NCBI GenBank assembly: GCA_026931725.1
Contig: JAIXLE010000216.1
Coordinates: forward strand, 1-41,330
Length of the DNA stretch: 41,330 bases
Direction: 5' to 3'
From: Bacteroidales bacterium
GTDB lineage: Bacteria > Planctomycetota > Planctomycetia > Gemmatales > Gemmataceae
Position 1 is the stretch's first letter. The number at the start of each line of letters is the position of its first letter. The notes beneath the pieces were generated by a model. That model was not told where the DNA came from and searched no databases. It saw only the letters and a program-made list of their open reading frames with translations. This document shows, in pieces, positions 24,801-33,507 of the stretch. Made by a program: the position numbers and the translations under genes.

Positions 24801-25307
24801 GTGCCGTCGATTTTCAACCGAGCCCTGACCTCTTCCGCTCCCGAAACCTACGGCGTGGCCCGGCGTGAACGAGGATTCCGTTCGCTGGTCAGCGCGATAG
24901 CGTGCCGGTGCGCTTTCTTGCTCCTCCTGGTGAATTCGGGAGTGTCGTTAGCTCAGGCAGAGAAACCGCAGGCAAAGGCCGATCAGAAAGATCCACTTGT
25001 GGGAGGTTGGCTGGTGCAGATGCCGACCAAGGACGGAGCCGTAAACATGAACGTCGATTTCCGCAGCACGGGAACTGTCGCTTTGAAGTTAACTCAGCAA
25101 TCGAGAGCCAATTTACGGCGTGGCAATCCACGGTCGAATATTCCAATTGCCTCATCAGGAAAATGGACCAAGGGGGCTGATGGAGCCTACAGAATCACCT
25201 TCAGCGGAGGCATGACCTGGGAACTGACGCTCACGGATGAGGAACATTTTGACGGCAAGTTGCTGGGAGGCCGTCCGCTGCGCGGCGTGCGCCAGGTCAT
25301 GAAATAA
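24801..25307 (+). CDS. Secreted lipocalin-like small protein
   Basis: The GTG at 24801 is the start, supported by the conserved leader ending exactly there. Of 168 residues, the first 53 form a long N-region and a signal peptide (RCAFLLLLVNSGVSLAQA). The mature part, beginning DPLVGGWLVQ and containing VNMNVDFRSTGTVALKLTQ, SGKWTKGADGAYRITFSGG and WELTLTDEEHFDGKLL, has the strand pattern of the planctomycete lipocalin-like families. They show a W-G-x-W opening and a late T-x-x-x-E strand. It probably folds as a small beta barrel in the periplasm. Ligand unknown. It lies between the sigma-linked genes and the kinase gene. Confidence 0.65.
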   Translation: MPSIFNRALTSSAPETYGVARRERGFRSLVSAIACRCAFLLLLVNSGVSLAQAEKPQAKADQKDPLVGGWLVQMPTKDGAVNMNVDFRSTGTVALKLTQQSRANLRRGNPRSNIPIASSGKWTKGADGAYRITFSGGMTWELTLTDEEHFDGKLLGGRPLRGVRQVMK

Positions 25308-25337
25308 ACCGCAATTGCGATGATGCCTTAGTATGGG

Positions 25338-28163
25338 ATGAACTCCACCATGCCAGTTCAAGAGATTTTCCTTGCTGCTCTCGAGATTGAAGACCTGCAA
25401 CAACGGGCAGCTTATCTCACGGAAGCCTGTGGCAACGACGAAGGGTTGCACCAAAAAGTACAAGCCCTTTTGGCCGCTCATGAGCGATCCGGAGAGTTTC
25501 TCGACGTTCCTGTGATGCAGCAGTTCGCAGGAACCCAAGCCCAGGGGCCAAGAGTGGGACAAGATCAGAAGTTGCAGGACGAGATCGACCTGTCGTTTCT
25601 GCAACCCTCCTCCAGACCGGACTCGCTGGGCCGGCTCCTGCATTATGAAGTGCTGGAAGTTGTGGGCCGTGGCGGCTGCGGGATCGTGTTGAAGGCGTTT
25701 GACGAAAAACTGTATCGCGTGGTGGCCATCAAGACGATGACGCCTGAACTAGCCGCGACATCCCCTGCCCGGAAGCGGTTTCTCCGTGAAGCTCGTGCCA
25801 CGGCGGCGATCCGCCACGAAAACGTCGTCAGCATTTATGCAGTCGAAGAAAAGCCTCTGCCGTTTCTCGTGATGGAGTTCATCGACGGTCAGACGTTGCA
25901 GGACAAGATCAACGAGATGGGGCCGCTGGATATTCAGGATGTGGTGTCGATTGGGCGTCAAGTCGCCCGTGGTCTGGAAGCTGCCCATGCGCAGAGGCTC
26001 ATTCACCGGGATATCAAACCAGCGAACATCCTGTTGGAAAATGGGACGGGACGACCGAAGATCACGGACTTCGGGTTGGTCCGTTCGGCTGATGATGCCA
26101 GTATGACCCAGAGCGGGTACATTTCCGGCACACCACTCTACATGTCACCCGAACAGGCGCAGGGATTGGCGGTGGATCATCGCTCCGATCTGTTCAGCCT
26201 GGGGAGCGTATTGTACGTGATGTGCAGCGGTCGGCCTCCTTTTCGCGCAGCGACGACGATCGGCGTGCTGAATCGAGTCGTGGAGGAACAGCCGCGTCCC
26301 ATTCGGGAGATTATCCCCGAGATTCCAGACTGGCTGGTCGCAGTTATCGCCGAATTGCATGCAAAGAAACCGGAGCAACGACTGGCATCCGCGAAAGCAG
26401 TCGAAGAATCTCTCGCGAGTCAATCGGTATTGTCCATTCGTTTCAGCAACCGAGTCTCAGCAGACTCGGAAACGGTGGTGATTGATCCATTGACGATGGA
26501 GAATGCCTCGTCCCGAATGAGTCGCTGGTTTTTCAATCGAAGGACGCTGGCAATTCTTCTGGTGGTGTTCGCATTTGCTCTGCCAGGTGTCATTCTTCTT
26601 GAACTTGCGGGTGTCACCAATCTCAGGTCTTTCGCGATCAGCAAGACGCCAGACAAGTTATCGTCTTCCGAGCCACAGACTGACACGGCCCAACCGTCTA
26701 TTTCATCACAGGTACTTCCCGTTTCCAGTCAGGACCAGAACTTTGCCTTGTTCTTTGATGGTGAAGACGACTACGTAGATGTGCCGACGCTCAAGGGATT
26801 GGGGGAAGGTCCGTTGACTATCGAGTTGTTTCTGCGAGCGTCTGCCAACCAGAGATCCGTCAGCTCGTTTCCACTTTATCTATCGTCCGCATCGGGCCAG
26901 CGCAAGATCCAATGCTGGGGCGGCCATCAATTATCCGCTATCGATTGCAGAGTGAAAGGGAAGTCACAGTACAATGTGGCGCATATGCCAGCCAATCAGT
27001 GGCTCCACGTTGCCGCCGTCTTCGGCAACGATCCCAGGCTCTATATCAATGGCCAGGAACCGCCTTCGGTGTCGCCCGTGGAACAGGACTTTCCCGAACC
27101 GTTTCCAGAGTTTTTCAAGCTCGGCGGCACACTGGGCGGAACCAATCTGTTTCGAGGGGAAATTCGAGGGGTTCGAGTCTCGCGATCAATGAAGTACACA
27201 TCGCCATTTACACCGCCGGATCGGTTCGGCAAGGATGCCGATACGATTGCCCTTTTCCTGTTCCAGGAGGGAACCGGGAACCGATTGGTCGATCACTCCG
27301 GAAACGAGCATCACGGTGAGATTCACGGGAATCCGACATGGGGACTGCGTTCACCAGATCGCAAGGCGGCAGAGTATGTGTTTTCGGCGGGCGGACTCGT
27401 CAATATTAACGGGCAAAGTGAACATCTTCGCTCGGAATCGCAGCTTCCAGCCGGTCCCTTCGTCGTCTCGTCGGTGCTCCTCCGATCCTGCAACAAAGTA
27501 ACTGATGATGGGTTGGCTGTTTTCGCCGATTGCAAGGGAGTGATTGCTCTTGATATCAGCGGTACATCTATAACTGACCGAGGTTTGGCACATTTCCGAC
27601 ACTGTCGAAACCTGCGAATCCTGAATTGCGATCAAAGTCGAGTGACTGGGTCGGCACTAGCGAACTTCATGGAATGCAAGGATCTGGAAAAAATCGGCCT
27701 GTGGCGGATTCCACTGCACTTGAAAGACCTTCTTCCTTTGGCCGACCGCAAGTTTCGGCACATCAATCTCGGCGGAACCGCCGTGACAGACGACTGGCTT
27801 CCGCATTTCAAGAACATTGACGACCTGGAATTTCTCAATCTTCGTTACACAGAAATCGGCGACAAAGGGTTGGCTCATTTTCAGCGATGCCGCAAGCTGA
27901 AGTATTTATCTCTAGGGAAAACAAAGATCACGGATGCCAGTCTGGCCTATTTTCAGGATTGCCCGAACCTCGAAGACCTGATTCTCTCCGAAATTGCGAT
28001 CACAGATGAGAGCTGGAAACTCTTCAAAGGCTGGAAGAACCTGAAAAACCTGGACCTATTGAAAACAAATGTTACAGCCAACAGTATCGAAAATTTGAAG
28101 CAGTCGCTTCCGCAATGTCGCATTACCTGGGATGGTGGCGTGATCGAACCCGCCAAACCCTGA
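25338..28163 (+). CDS. Membrane Ser/Thr protein kinase with LamG and leucine-rich repeat ectodomain
   Basis: The protein has 941 residues. Order of parts: a helical N-terminal segment (1-90) typical of planctomycete kinases; the kinase domain (about 103-365) with glycine loop GRGGCG at 110-115, Lys132 in VAIK, HRDIKPAN at 223-230, DFG at 244-246 and SGTPLYMSPEQ; one transmembrane helix (403-422); a LamG/concanavalin-like domain (about 466-645) beginning FALFFDGEDDYVDVP; and six or seven leucine-rich repeats (about 695-930) with the pattern LxxLxLxxTxITDxGLxxF. All kinase catalytic residues are present. The layout is that of a sensor with an outside ligand-binding part. It follows the ECF sigma cluster and is the obvious candidate to control it. 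Confidence 0.95.
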   Translation: MNSTMPVQEIFLAALEIEDLQQRAAYLTEACGNDEGLHQKVQALLAAHERSGEFLDVPVMQQFAGTQAQGPRVGQDQKLQDEIDLSFLQPSSRPDSLGRLLHYEVLEVVGRGGCGIVLKAFDEKLYRVVAIKTMTPELAATSPARKRFLREARATAAIRHENVVSIYAVEEKPLPFLVMEFIDGQTLQDKINEMGPLDIQDVVSIGRQVARGLEAAHAQRLIHRDIKPANILLENGTGRPKITDFGLVRSADDASMTQSGYISGTPLYMSPEQAQGLAVDHRSDLFSLGSVLYVMCSGRPPFRAATTIGVLNRVVEEQPRPIREIIPEIPDWLVAVIAELHAKKPEQRLASAKAVEESLASQSVLSIRFSNRVSADSETVVIDPLTMENASSRMSRWFFNRRTLAILLVVFAFALPGVILLELAGVTNLRSFAISKTPDKLSSSEPQTDTAQPSISSQVLPVSSQDQNFALFFDGEDDYVDVPTLKGLGEGPLTIELFLRASANQRSVSSFPLYLSSASGQRKIQCWGGHQLSAIDCRVKGKSQYNVAHMPANQWLHVAAVFGNDPRLYINGQEPPSVSPVEQDFPEPFPEFFKLGGTLGGTNLFRGEIRGVRVSRSMKYTSPFTPPDRFGKDADTIALFLFQEGTGNRLVDHSGNEHHGEIHGNPTWGLRSPDRKAAEYVFSAGGLVNINGQSEHLRSESQLPAGPFVVSSVLLRSCNKVTDDGLAVFADCKGVIALDISGTSITDRGLAHFRHCRNLRILNCDQSRVTGSALANFMECKDLEKIGLWRIPLHLKDLLPLADRKFRHINLGGTAVTDDWLPHFKNIDDLEFLNLRYTEIGDKGLAHFQRCRKLKYLSLGKTKITDASLAYFQDCPNLEDLILSEIAITDESWKLFKGWKNLKNLDLLKTNVTANSIENLKQSLPQCRITWDGGVIEPAKP

Positions 28164-28197
28164 TGCGATCTTTTTCTCGAACAACGACCTTCAATCT

Positions 28198-28419
28198 TCA
28201 AGTGGATCGGCGGGTGGAGAGTGCGTCAAACAGGAGCCCCGCACTGCGAATGATCTCAATGGCGTCATCAATCGTCAGTGGCGTCTTATAGTACGGCTGC
28301 CAGGTCCGGATGGTCGCCTCGACCAGTTCCGGCGTGATCCATGCCGGTGTCCCCGCCGGGACGATGCAACTTGCATCCTCTCGGTTCTGGCAATCGGGTT
28401 GTCGATTGCTGGGGGACAT
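28198..28419 (-). CDS. Small conserved protein of mobile elements, unknown function
   Basis: The ATG at 28419 gives 73 residues; a TTG 4 codons upstream is possible. The core PAWITPELVEATIRTWQPYY, followed by PLTIDDAIEIIRSAGLLF, is a pattern I associate with small conserved proteins near recombinases and integrases in many bacteria. Its function is unknown. It is the last gene of the minus-strand cluster and is convergent with the kinase gene, whose stop is 34 bases away. Confidence 0.6.
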   Translation of the reverse strand: MSPSNRQPDCQNREDASCIVPAGTPAWITPELVEATIRTWQPYYKTPLTIDDAIEIIRSAGLLFDALSTRRST

Positions 28420-28481
28420 GGGGGACCACAACTTTCGTGAAAGGAAGTCAGTTTCGGTTGAACAAAGGAAGGTCGTCAGGC

Positions 28482-28748
28482 TCAGTGTTGCTTGGCGGGC
28501 AAAAGCCCATCTCGCCGATAGCGTTCAAGCTCTTCGTGCGAGATGACCCACGACGTATGTGCCCCTCGCCCGCTGGCTTTCTTGCGGGCCGCGATGCGTC
28601 CGAGGCGGCACCATCGGCGGATCGAGAATTCGGAACGGCCGACGAGGCTGGCGAACTCCTCCACCGAGTACCATTCCCTCGTCTGCTGGCCGTGAACCAG
28701 CACGGTGAGCATGGCTTCAATGCGTGTGAGTCGGTCTTCGAGCGTCAT
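28482..28748 (-). CDS. Excisionase-like / MerR-type helix-turn-helix protein
   Basis: From the ATG at 28748 the product has 88 residues. A short coiled helix (MTLEDRLTRIEAMLTVL) precedes EWYSVEEFASLVGRSEFSIRR, WCRLGRIAARKKASGRG and WVISHEELERYRRDGLLP. This is the winged-HTH layout of helix-turn-helix domain 17 (excisionase type), ending in the usual W-x-I-x-x-x-E-L-x-x-Y. Such proteins direct recombinases or regulate element genes. The frame extends 22 codons upstream without support. It may be the recombination directionality factor for the serine recombinase, though the two are 6 kb apart. Confidence 0.75.
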   Translation of the reverse strand: MTLEDRLTRIEAMLTVLVHGQQTREWYSVEEFASLVGRSEFSIRRWCRLGRIAARKKASGRGAHTSWVISHEELERYRRDGLLPAKQH

Positions 28749-28819
28749 GGCCGCATCTTTCTGAGAAACATGGGCGGGCATTGCTGCCCGCCCATGTCCT
28801 GACGATTGATACATCGCAA

Positions 28820-29227
28820 CTACGCCCTGTGCTTGCCGCCGAACATGGCAAACAACATCGCGCCGACGACTACGAGGAGGCCCCCAAGAAACGTCGTGGC
28901 CATCGCGTTGCTGGTCTTCTGATCGACGTTGGCTTTCAGGCCGCCGAGTTGTCCCGGCAGTTTGAGTTCCACAGGCGTCGCGCCTCTGGACAGCGATAGA
29001 GCCTCCTGGCCGGAAGCCACGATCACGCCGTTGGTATTGGCCGGGTACTCCGCGAGCGGCAAGCCGTCGTCGATGCGGGCCAATGCGGTGGAGACCGTGG
29101 CCCTGGGCAGCGGGATCGTGACCATCTCAGGGCATTTGAAGCACTGGAAAGACTCCCCGGCGGCCGCCCCATCGGCGACGATGGGGCAACCGCAGTTCTG
29201 GCAGAAAAACTTGACTGGAGTTTGCAT
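28820..29227 (-). CDS. Zinc-ribbon protein with C-terminal membrane helix
   Basis: The 135-residue product begins MQTPVKFFCQNCGCPI and has a second cysteine pair in FQCFKCPEM, forming a zinc ribbon over residues 8-35. The middle (about 40-100) is Ala/Val-rich with no recognised domain. A C-terminal transmembrane helix (FLGGLLVVVGAMLFAMFGG) ends in a basic tail, so it is probably tail-anchored with the ribbon in the cytoplasm. It belongs to the minus-strand cluster that includes the VirD4-type ATPase; the gap to the gene upstream of it is 52 bases. Confidence 0.65.
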   Translation of the reverse strand: MQTPVKFFCQNCGCPIVADGAAAGESFQCFKCPEMVTIPLPRATVSTALARIDDGLPLAEYPANTNGVIVASGQEALSLSRGATPVELKLPGQLGGLKANVDQKTSNAMATTFLGGLLVVVGAMLFAMFGGKHRA

Positions 29228-29279
29228 GACGAACCTTGTCCTTTCTGTCGAGAGAGAGCACGAAACCTGAATTAGCCAA

Positions 29280-29651
29280 CTACTTTTTGTGATGCGGATG
29301 ATTGATCTGTCCCATCACCACGCCGACGGCCAACCTGCCCAACACTTTCAGCGCAAAGCTCGCAAGCGGGTGAAGGCCCTGCTTATGTGGAGTCGCTGCA
29401 ACCTGCGTGACGGGCTGCACGTCCGGCGCTTCCATTGCGATGACGCGGCCACCGTCTTGGGACAGCACGACGCCGGGCGTGGCGGATGACGGCCCCGATG
29501 CAGATGTGCTGCGGTTTTCCTCTTGGCGCTGTTTGCTGTCTTCAAGAACCTTCTGGCGATGCTTCGCCAAGCAAGCAGCCACAATGACCATTGGAATGCC
29601 GAAGACAACCACAAAGCACATAATGAGTTTGAAGAGCAGAATCTCAATCAT
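29280..29651 (-). CDS. Small membrane protein of the ATPase cluster
   Basis: The 123-residue product starts with a long hydrophobic helix (LLFKLIMCFVVVFGIPMVIVAACLA), followed by a basic stretch and a Gln/Glu/Ser-rich linker. A second weakly hydrophobic segment near the end (LASFALKVLGRLAVGVVMGQI) precedes a His/Lys tail. The start codon overlaps the stop of the preceding gene by 4 bases (ATGA), which shows translational coupling. No family is recognised; it could be a membrane component of a transfer or partition apparatus. Confidence 0.6.
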   Translation of the reverse strand: MIEILLFKLIMCFVVVFGIPMVIVAACLAKHRQKVLEDSKQRQEENRSTSASGPSSATPGVVLSQDGGRVIAMEAPDVQPVTQVAATPHKQGLHPLASFALKVLGRLAVGVVMGQINHPHHKK

Positions 29652-30055
29652 CGCTCGATACCCCTTTCTTGTTGGGTTTCCTGGGCACGCGAAACGTACC
29701 GCTGAAGTTCGGACTCATAACTGACTGCTTGTTCGCTGGCCGGGCCATCAAGGCTCGGCGCTTCCAGGCTCAGTTGCTGGGCTTTGTCCGGGTCGAGCGT
29801 CACATACTTTTGAAGCTCGGCTTCGTAGCTCGCCGGTGGCTCGGCTGCCTCGCCATACAGGCCGGACGATTCCATCGACACGGGGCGGTTCGTCGGGCCG
29901 TAAGGCATGTAGGCGCTGCCCGAGAACAAGGCTTGACTCAATTCCGATGCGCCTTGTGGAATGAGCTTCTCGGCGGCAGGCAGCAACGCTTTGTCGATGA
30001 CGGCCTTGCCATAGCGGGCAAGTTGCCCGCTCCAGCCTTCGGTTTGCTCTGACAT
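29648..30055 (-). CDS. Hydrophilic protein of the ATPase cluster, unknown function
   Basis: The ATG at 30055 has a strong AAGGAGAG site 5-7 bases upstream on the minus strand. The 135-residue product has no membrane segment. Its second half carries two related copies of a short motif: ASYEAELQKYVTL and VSYESELQRYVSR, about 35 residues apart, each a Tyr-containing amphipathic helix. The duplicated Y-E-x-E-L-Q-x-Y-V segment may be a docking motif for a partner in the cluster. I know of no such family. Confidence 0.55.
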   Translation of the reverse strand: MSEQTEGWSGQLARYGKAVIDKALLPAAEKLIPQGASELSQALFSGSAYMPYGPTNRPVSMESSGLYGEAAEPPASYEAELQKYVTLDPDKAQQLSLEAPSLDGPASEQAVSYESELQRYVSRAQETQQERGIER

Positions 30056-30108
30056 GGCAACTCTCCTTTTCTGGACGCGCTGCGACCGCATGGGTTTAGA
30101 AGTTGGGA

Positions 30109-30693
30109 TTAGAACCTGCCGCGCTTATACATCTCCGCGAGATAGCGTTGCTCGGCCTCGGCATCGCGCATCGCCTGTAAGCGTCGTCTCGTCGTCTCGA
30201 CGATGATCGCCTCGCTGACGAGGATGGATGGCAGGCCGAGCATGAAGTACCAGCCAAGCGGCGGGATGAACTGCGCGATCACCCCACCGATGCCGAAGAA
30301 GGCAAAGGCTTCGACCGCCTTGGCGTTCGGTTCGGAGAGACGCGGAAAGAACCGGCGGACGATCCACGGATAGCCGTTGTAGCGCGAGTGGACGATGATC
30401 GTGCCGCGTCGCCAGTTGATGAATGTCTTGACGCGCTGGCAGAGCAGGACGCCCATCCAGATCACGAAGTAAATGAACATGGGATAGCAGTGGAAGTAGC
30501 TGCCCCAGCCCAGAATCATGAACATGCCAATGAAGCCCGGCATCCCCAGCCCTTCCGAACCGAAATCGGTGCGAGACAAGGGCGTGAGCGTGCTGGCATG
30601 GGCATTGACCGCGAGGTTTAGCCAGTTGAAACCGGCTTCCATCGTCAGCCGGTCACCCGGCGGTGGATCTGGAGGTGGTGAGTGCGGAAACAT
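30109..30693 (-). CDS. Polytopic membrane protein of the ATPase cluster
   Basis: The ATG at 30693 is preceded by AAGGGAGA on the minus strand. The 194-residue product has a Pro-rich start (FPHSPPPDPPPGDRL), then about three to four hydrophobic segments (FIGMFMILGWGSYFH, PMFIYFVIWMGVLLC, AFAFFGIGGVIAQFIPPLG, YFMLGLPSILVSE), and a charged C-terminal helix (TTRRRLQAMRDAEAEQRYLAEMY). It contains a HSRYNGYPW motif between helices. The family is not recognised. Its place next to the VirD4-type ATPase suggests that it is the membrane partner of that ATPase. Confidence 0.62.
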   Translation of the reverse strand: MFPHSPPPDPPPGDRLTMEAGFNWLNLAVNAHASTLTPLSRTDFGSEGLGMPGFIGMFMILGWGSYFHCYPMFIYFVIWMGVLLCQRVKTFINWRRGTIIVHSRYNGYPWIVRRFFPRLSEPNAKAVEAFAFFGIGGVIAQFIPPLGWYFMLGLPSILVSEAIIVETTRRRLQAMRDAEAEQRYLAEMYKRGRF

Positions 30694-30740
30694 GGCAATC
30701 TCCCTTCGGGGTTGAAGAAAACAGACACCGAGAATCACCT

Positions 30741-32363
30741 TCAGCCCTTTTGGCTGAAGCTTGTGCGCAGAAAGTTCTCACCTGATGCGAACGGCTCGCC
30801 CGTTCTCAGGACGATGGCATCGCACATGAAATCGTTGGCCTGGCCTCCCGTTCTGAGGTTGTGGAGGAAGGCGTTGACTTCCAGCGTGTTGTCCATGTGT
30901 TGCGAGAAATTGCTCGTGTACTTGGCCTGCCCGGTCAGTTCCTCGTAGACTCCGCCTTCGGGATGGGCCATCGACCCGCCGATGAAGGTGCGGAGTTCCT
31001 TCCCAACAAGACCGCTCGCCCATTGGGCGGTTTCCAAATCACCAAGGGCATGGAAGATTTTGGTGGTGACCGATGACTGCAAAGCATCAACCGCAGCCTT
31101 CGCATGTTCGCCGCCAATCGCGTTGATGTAGCCGGGGAGCGACTGCGACAGATACACCATGCAGCCGTGGTGACTGCGGCACTGAGCCAGGAAATGGGCG
31201 TCTTGACTTGTGGCCAGGGTGTGCGCTTCATCAAGCCACAGCACGACCGGCGGCGTCGCGTCGCTGGCCTCCCGGCGAAGAATGGCCTTTTGTGTGGCGT
31301 ATTTGATCGCGCCGTTGACGAAGGCACCCGTCTCTGCGTATTCCGAAATCGGCATGTCGAGGAATAAGAAACGTCCCCGGAACATGTCATCGGGTGAGAC
31401 GTTTGTCGTGGTACTCAGCAGTTCGCGGACAAGCCCCTGGTTCATGGTGTGCAGGATGCCAAACACATGCACCATGATGGACGTCTTTGTCCGATCCGCC
31501 ATATTCGGCAGCTCGCTGAGAAAATAGTCCTTGGCCAGCTCGAAATCGTGCTTCTCCATCGGCGATTTGGGTTTGTGCCAGGCCGCCTTCAGGCACTGAT
31601 TGTGGAAACCCGCGAGGAAGGCTTCCGAACCAATGTCCTGCGGACTCGCTGCCGCCCCGCTCAGGAAGCGATGGAGGTCCGGCGCGCTCACTCCGCCGGT
31701 GGCGAGCTTGACGATCTCAATGCAGCAGAACAGCATGCGTTCGCTTTCCCTTCTCCAGAACGCGGAATCGCCGCTGTTGTCCTGCTCGCCGGAACGCAGG
31801 TTCTCACCGGTCACCATGAGGCATTTGGCGAGGTTCCGTGTGATGCCACCACCGCTCCGACACTCATAGTCGAGCAGGTTGAAACGAAGCGGATGTTCCG
31901 GCGAAAAGACCAACAGGTCGTCCTCACGTCCTGCTTCGCGGAACATGAGCCGCCACATGGAGATGTCGCCGGGCTTGGCGGCACAGATGAGGCCGCCGCT
32001 GCCCGGCACGCGGAGAATGGCCCGCCCAATCGCCTTGCCGCTCGACGATGTTTTGCCGCTGCCGGTACGCCCGAAGATCGAGACACCGCCATCCAGCAGG
32101 TGACGCAGCGTAAAGGGGTTCTCTGCATCCCAATGCAGCAGCACGCGGTCGAGAGGATTGGCAGGTGGTTTACTGGGGACCATCCGCTGCTTGACGTTGC
32201 CCAAAGTCGCATGGGCCATGAGTCCCAGGCCACCGAGACCGCCAACCAGGACGCCGAACTGGTCGTTCGGATTGCCTCGTTCAGCGAGGAATGCGGCCGT
32301 GGATAAAGCACCCAGTCCGGCACCGGTCTGGATCATGCGTCGCAGTGAGAATTCGGGGTTCAT
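30741..32363 (-). CDS. VirD4/TraG-type P-loop ATPase (coupling-protein family)
   Basis: I chose the ATG at 32363, with AGGAGAG just upstream, over 120 further open codons that lack domain character. The 540-residue protein has a short hydrophobic N-terminal part (about 33-55), Walker A GRTGSGKTS at 98-106, an AAKPGDISMWR block, Walker B VVLWLDEAHTL at 373-383, and QCRSHHGCMVYLSQSLPGY at 394-412. These are the marks of the TraG/TraD/VirD4 DNA-pump superfamily. The C-terminal part reads EELTGQAKYTSNFSQH. Coupling proteins bring DNA to a secretion channel. Neither a relaxase nor VirB4/VirB6-type genes are recognisable in the window. Confidence 0.9.
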   Translation of the reverse strand: MNPEFSLRRMIQTGAGLGALSTAAFLAERGNPNDQFGVLVGGLGGLGLMAHATLGNVKQRMVPSKPPANPLDRVLLHWDAENPFTLRHLLDGGVSIFGRTGSGKTSSSGKAIGRAILRVPGSGGLICAAKPGDISMWRLMFREAGREDDLLVFSPEHPLRFNLLDYECRSGGGITRNLAKCLMVTGENLRSGEQDNSGDSAFWRRESERMLFCCIEIVKLATGGVSAPDLHRFLSGAAASPQDIGSEAFLAGFHNQCLKAAWHKPKSPMEKHDFELAKDYFLSELPNMADRTKTSIMVHVFGILHTMNQGLVRELLSTTTNVSPDDMFRGRFLFLDMPISEYAETGAFVNGAIKYATQKAILRREASDATPPVVLWLDEAHTLATSQDAHFLAQCRSHHGCMVYLSQSLPGYINAIGGEHAKAAVDALQSSVTTKIFHALGDLETAQWASGLVGKELRTFIGGSMAHPEGGVYEELTGQAKYTSNFSQHMDNTLEVNAFLHNLRTGGQANDFMCDAIVLRTGEPFASGENFLRTSFSQKG

Positions 32364-32602
32364 CGGTTGCTCTCCTTCCTGTCTTGGTTGTCCATCTCTT
32401 GGGGTGGCTTGGGACGAGCGGAAGACTCCTCGAAGCATGTGCTGGCCATATGGACGATCAGCACCACCACATACACCGCAAGGAGTAACCAGTGCAGATC
32501 CCCGCCCGGTTCGCTGCGTTCCGCAATGACGCCAAGAAGCATCACACTGGCCAGACCGGTCAGTGTCTGGATCAGTTCGTTGAGGGAGAGTTTGCGCTTC
32601 AT
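32360..32602 (-). CDS. Small two-helix membrane protein of the ATPase cluster
   Basis: The 80-residue product has two hydrophobic helices (LTGLASVMLLGVIAE and LLLAVYVVVLIVHMAS) separated by a short polar turn, then a charged tail ending DNQDRKESNR. Its stop overlaps the start of the ATPase by 4 bases and its own start overlaps the stop of the ParB-like gene by 4 bases, so the three are translated as a coupled unit. Family unknown. Confidence 0.65.
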   Translation of the reverse strand: MKRKLSLNELIQTLTGLASVMLLGVIAERSEPGGDLHWLLLAVYVVVLIVHMASTCFEESSARPKPPQEMDNQDRKESNR

Positions 32603-33414
32603 CGCCCACCTCCTTGCTTCGCCTTATCGCGGGCGACGGCGGCGAAGGTCTTGGCATCAAGGGATTGCTCACGGGCCTTGCGGGCTTCTTTCTGGGCTTC
32701 CGACAGGGCTTCGATGAAGTCATCCAGTGAGAGGTCAGCCCCGGAGACGGTGATCGAGATGCCCGACGGCAGAGGGCACACGATCCGCTTCATTCGCGCT
32801 TGAGGCGTGTCGACCTGCTTCGGTTTGCGGACGCGCTTGGCCAGCTCGTCGCGGGACAGCGCCGTGGCCTCAACAGCTAGTTCCCTTTGGCGAACCGGAT
32901 CGGACTCCTGAGTCAGCAGGTAACCCCGGCGTTCGTCGAGCGTTCCGTCATGGATCTGCTGCTGGATGTCGTCAGGCAGTTGGAGCAACGCGAGGGCACG
33001 GCTGATGACCGCTTCGCTGACATGCAGCATCTCGGCGAGTTTCTTGGCAGTGCAACCAAACTCCTGACACATGCGGGACCAGAGACGGGCACGATCCAGC
33101 GCAGACAGGTTCTGGCGATGCTGGTCGATGTTGGCCTGCACCAGCAGCAACTCTTTAGCCGACGGTTCCTTGCCAAGGTCAACGGCGAGCAGTTCCGTCA
33201 TGCCCACTTGCTGGGCACCGTCCAACCGGCTGCCGCCGTCGCAGAGAACGAACTGGTCGCCTTTCCAATAGCCGAGGACGGGAACCTTTTGCCCGTGTTC
33301 CTTCATGTTCAGCCCGAGACTCAGATTGCGGTCTTTGTCACGCTTCGTGCGAGGCTGCGACGGGTAAATGCACTGGGCAACCAGCACGAAGAAGAGTTTC
33401 AATGCAGACGACAT
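32599..33414 (-). CDS. ParB/Srx-like DNA-binding protein
   Basis: The ATG at 33414 has AAGGAGAAA upstream on the minus strand. In the 271-residue product, an N-terminal ParB/sulfiredoxin-like fold (about 20-100) contains VLCDGGSRLDGAQQVGM, in the position of the G-x-R-R-x-x-A motif of ParB. A helix-turn-helix follows at about 117-145 (CTAKKLAEMLHVSEAVISRA) as in ParB/Noc proteins. The C-terminal third is Lys/Ala/Glu-rich. No ParA gene is next to it. It may act as element partition protein, transcription factor or nucleoprotein organiser of the cluster. Confidence 0.82.
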   Translation of the reverse strand: MSSALKLFFVLVAQCIYPSQPRTKRDKDRNLSLGLNMKEHGQKVPVLGYWKGDQFVLCDGGSRLDGAQQVGMTELLAVDLGKEPSAKELLLVQANIDQHRQNLSALDRARLWSRMCQEFGCTAKKLAEMLHVSEAVISRALALLQLPDDIQQQIHDGTLDERRGYLLTQESDPVRQRELAVEATALSRDELAKRVRKPKQVDTPQARMKRIVCPLPSGISITVSGADLSLDDFIEALSEAQKEARKAREQSLDAKTFAAVARDKAKQGGGR

Positions 33415-33507
33415 GGCGGATTTCTCCTTTCTGGCCGTTGCCTGCGCGTACCTTCCACGCAGACGCCAGCGGCGTTTTCAAAATGGGGAACGAATCAGAG
33501 GGAAGCG

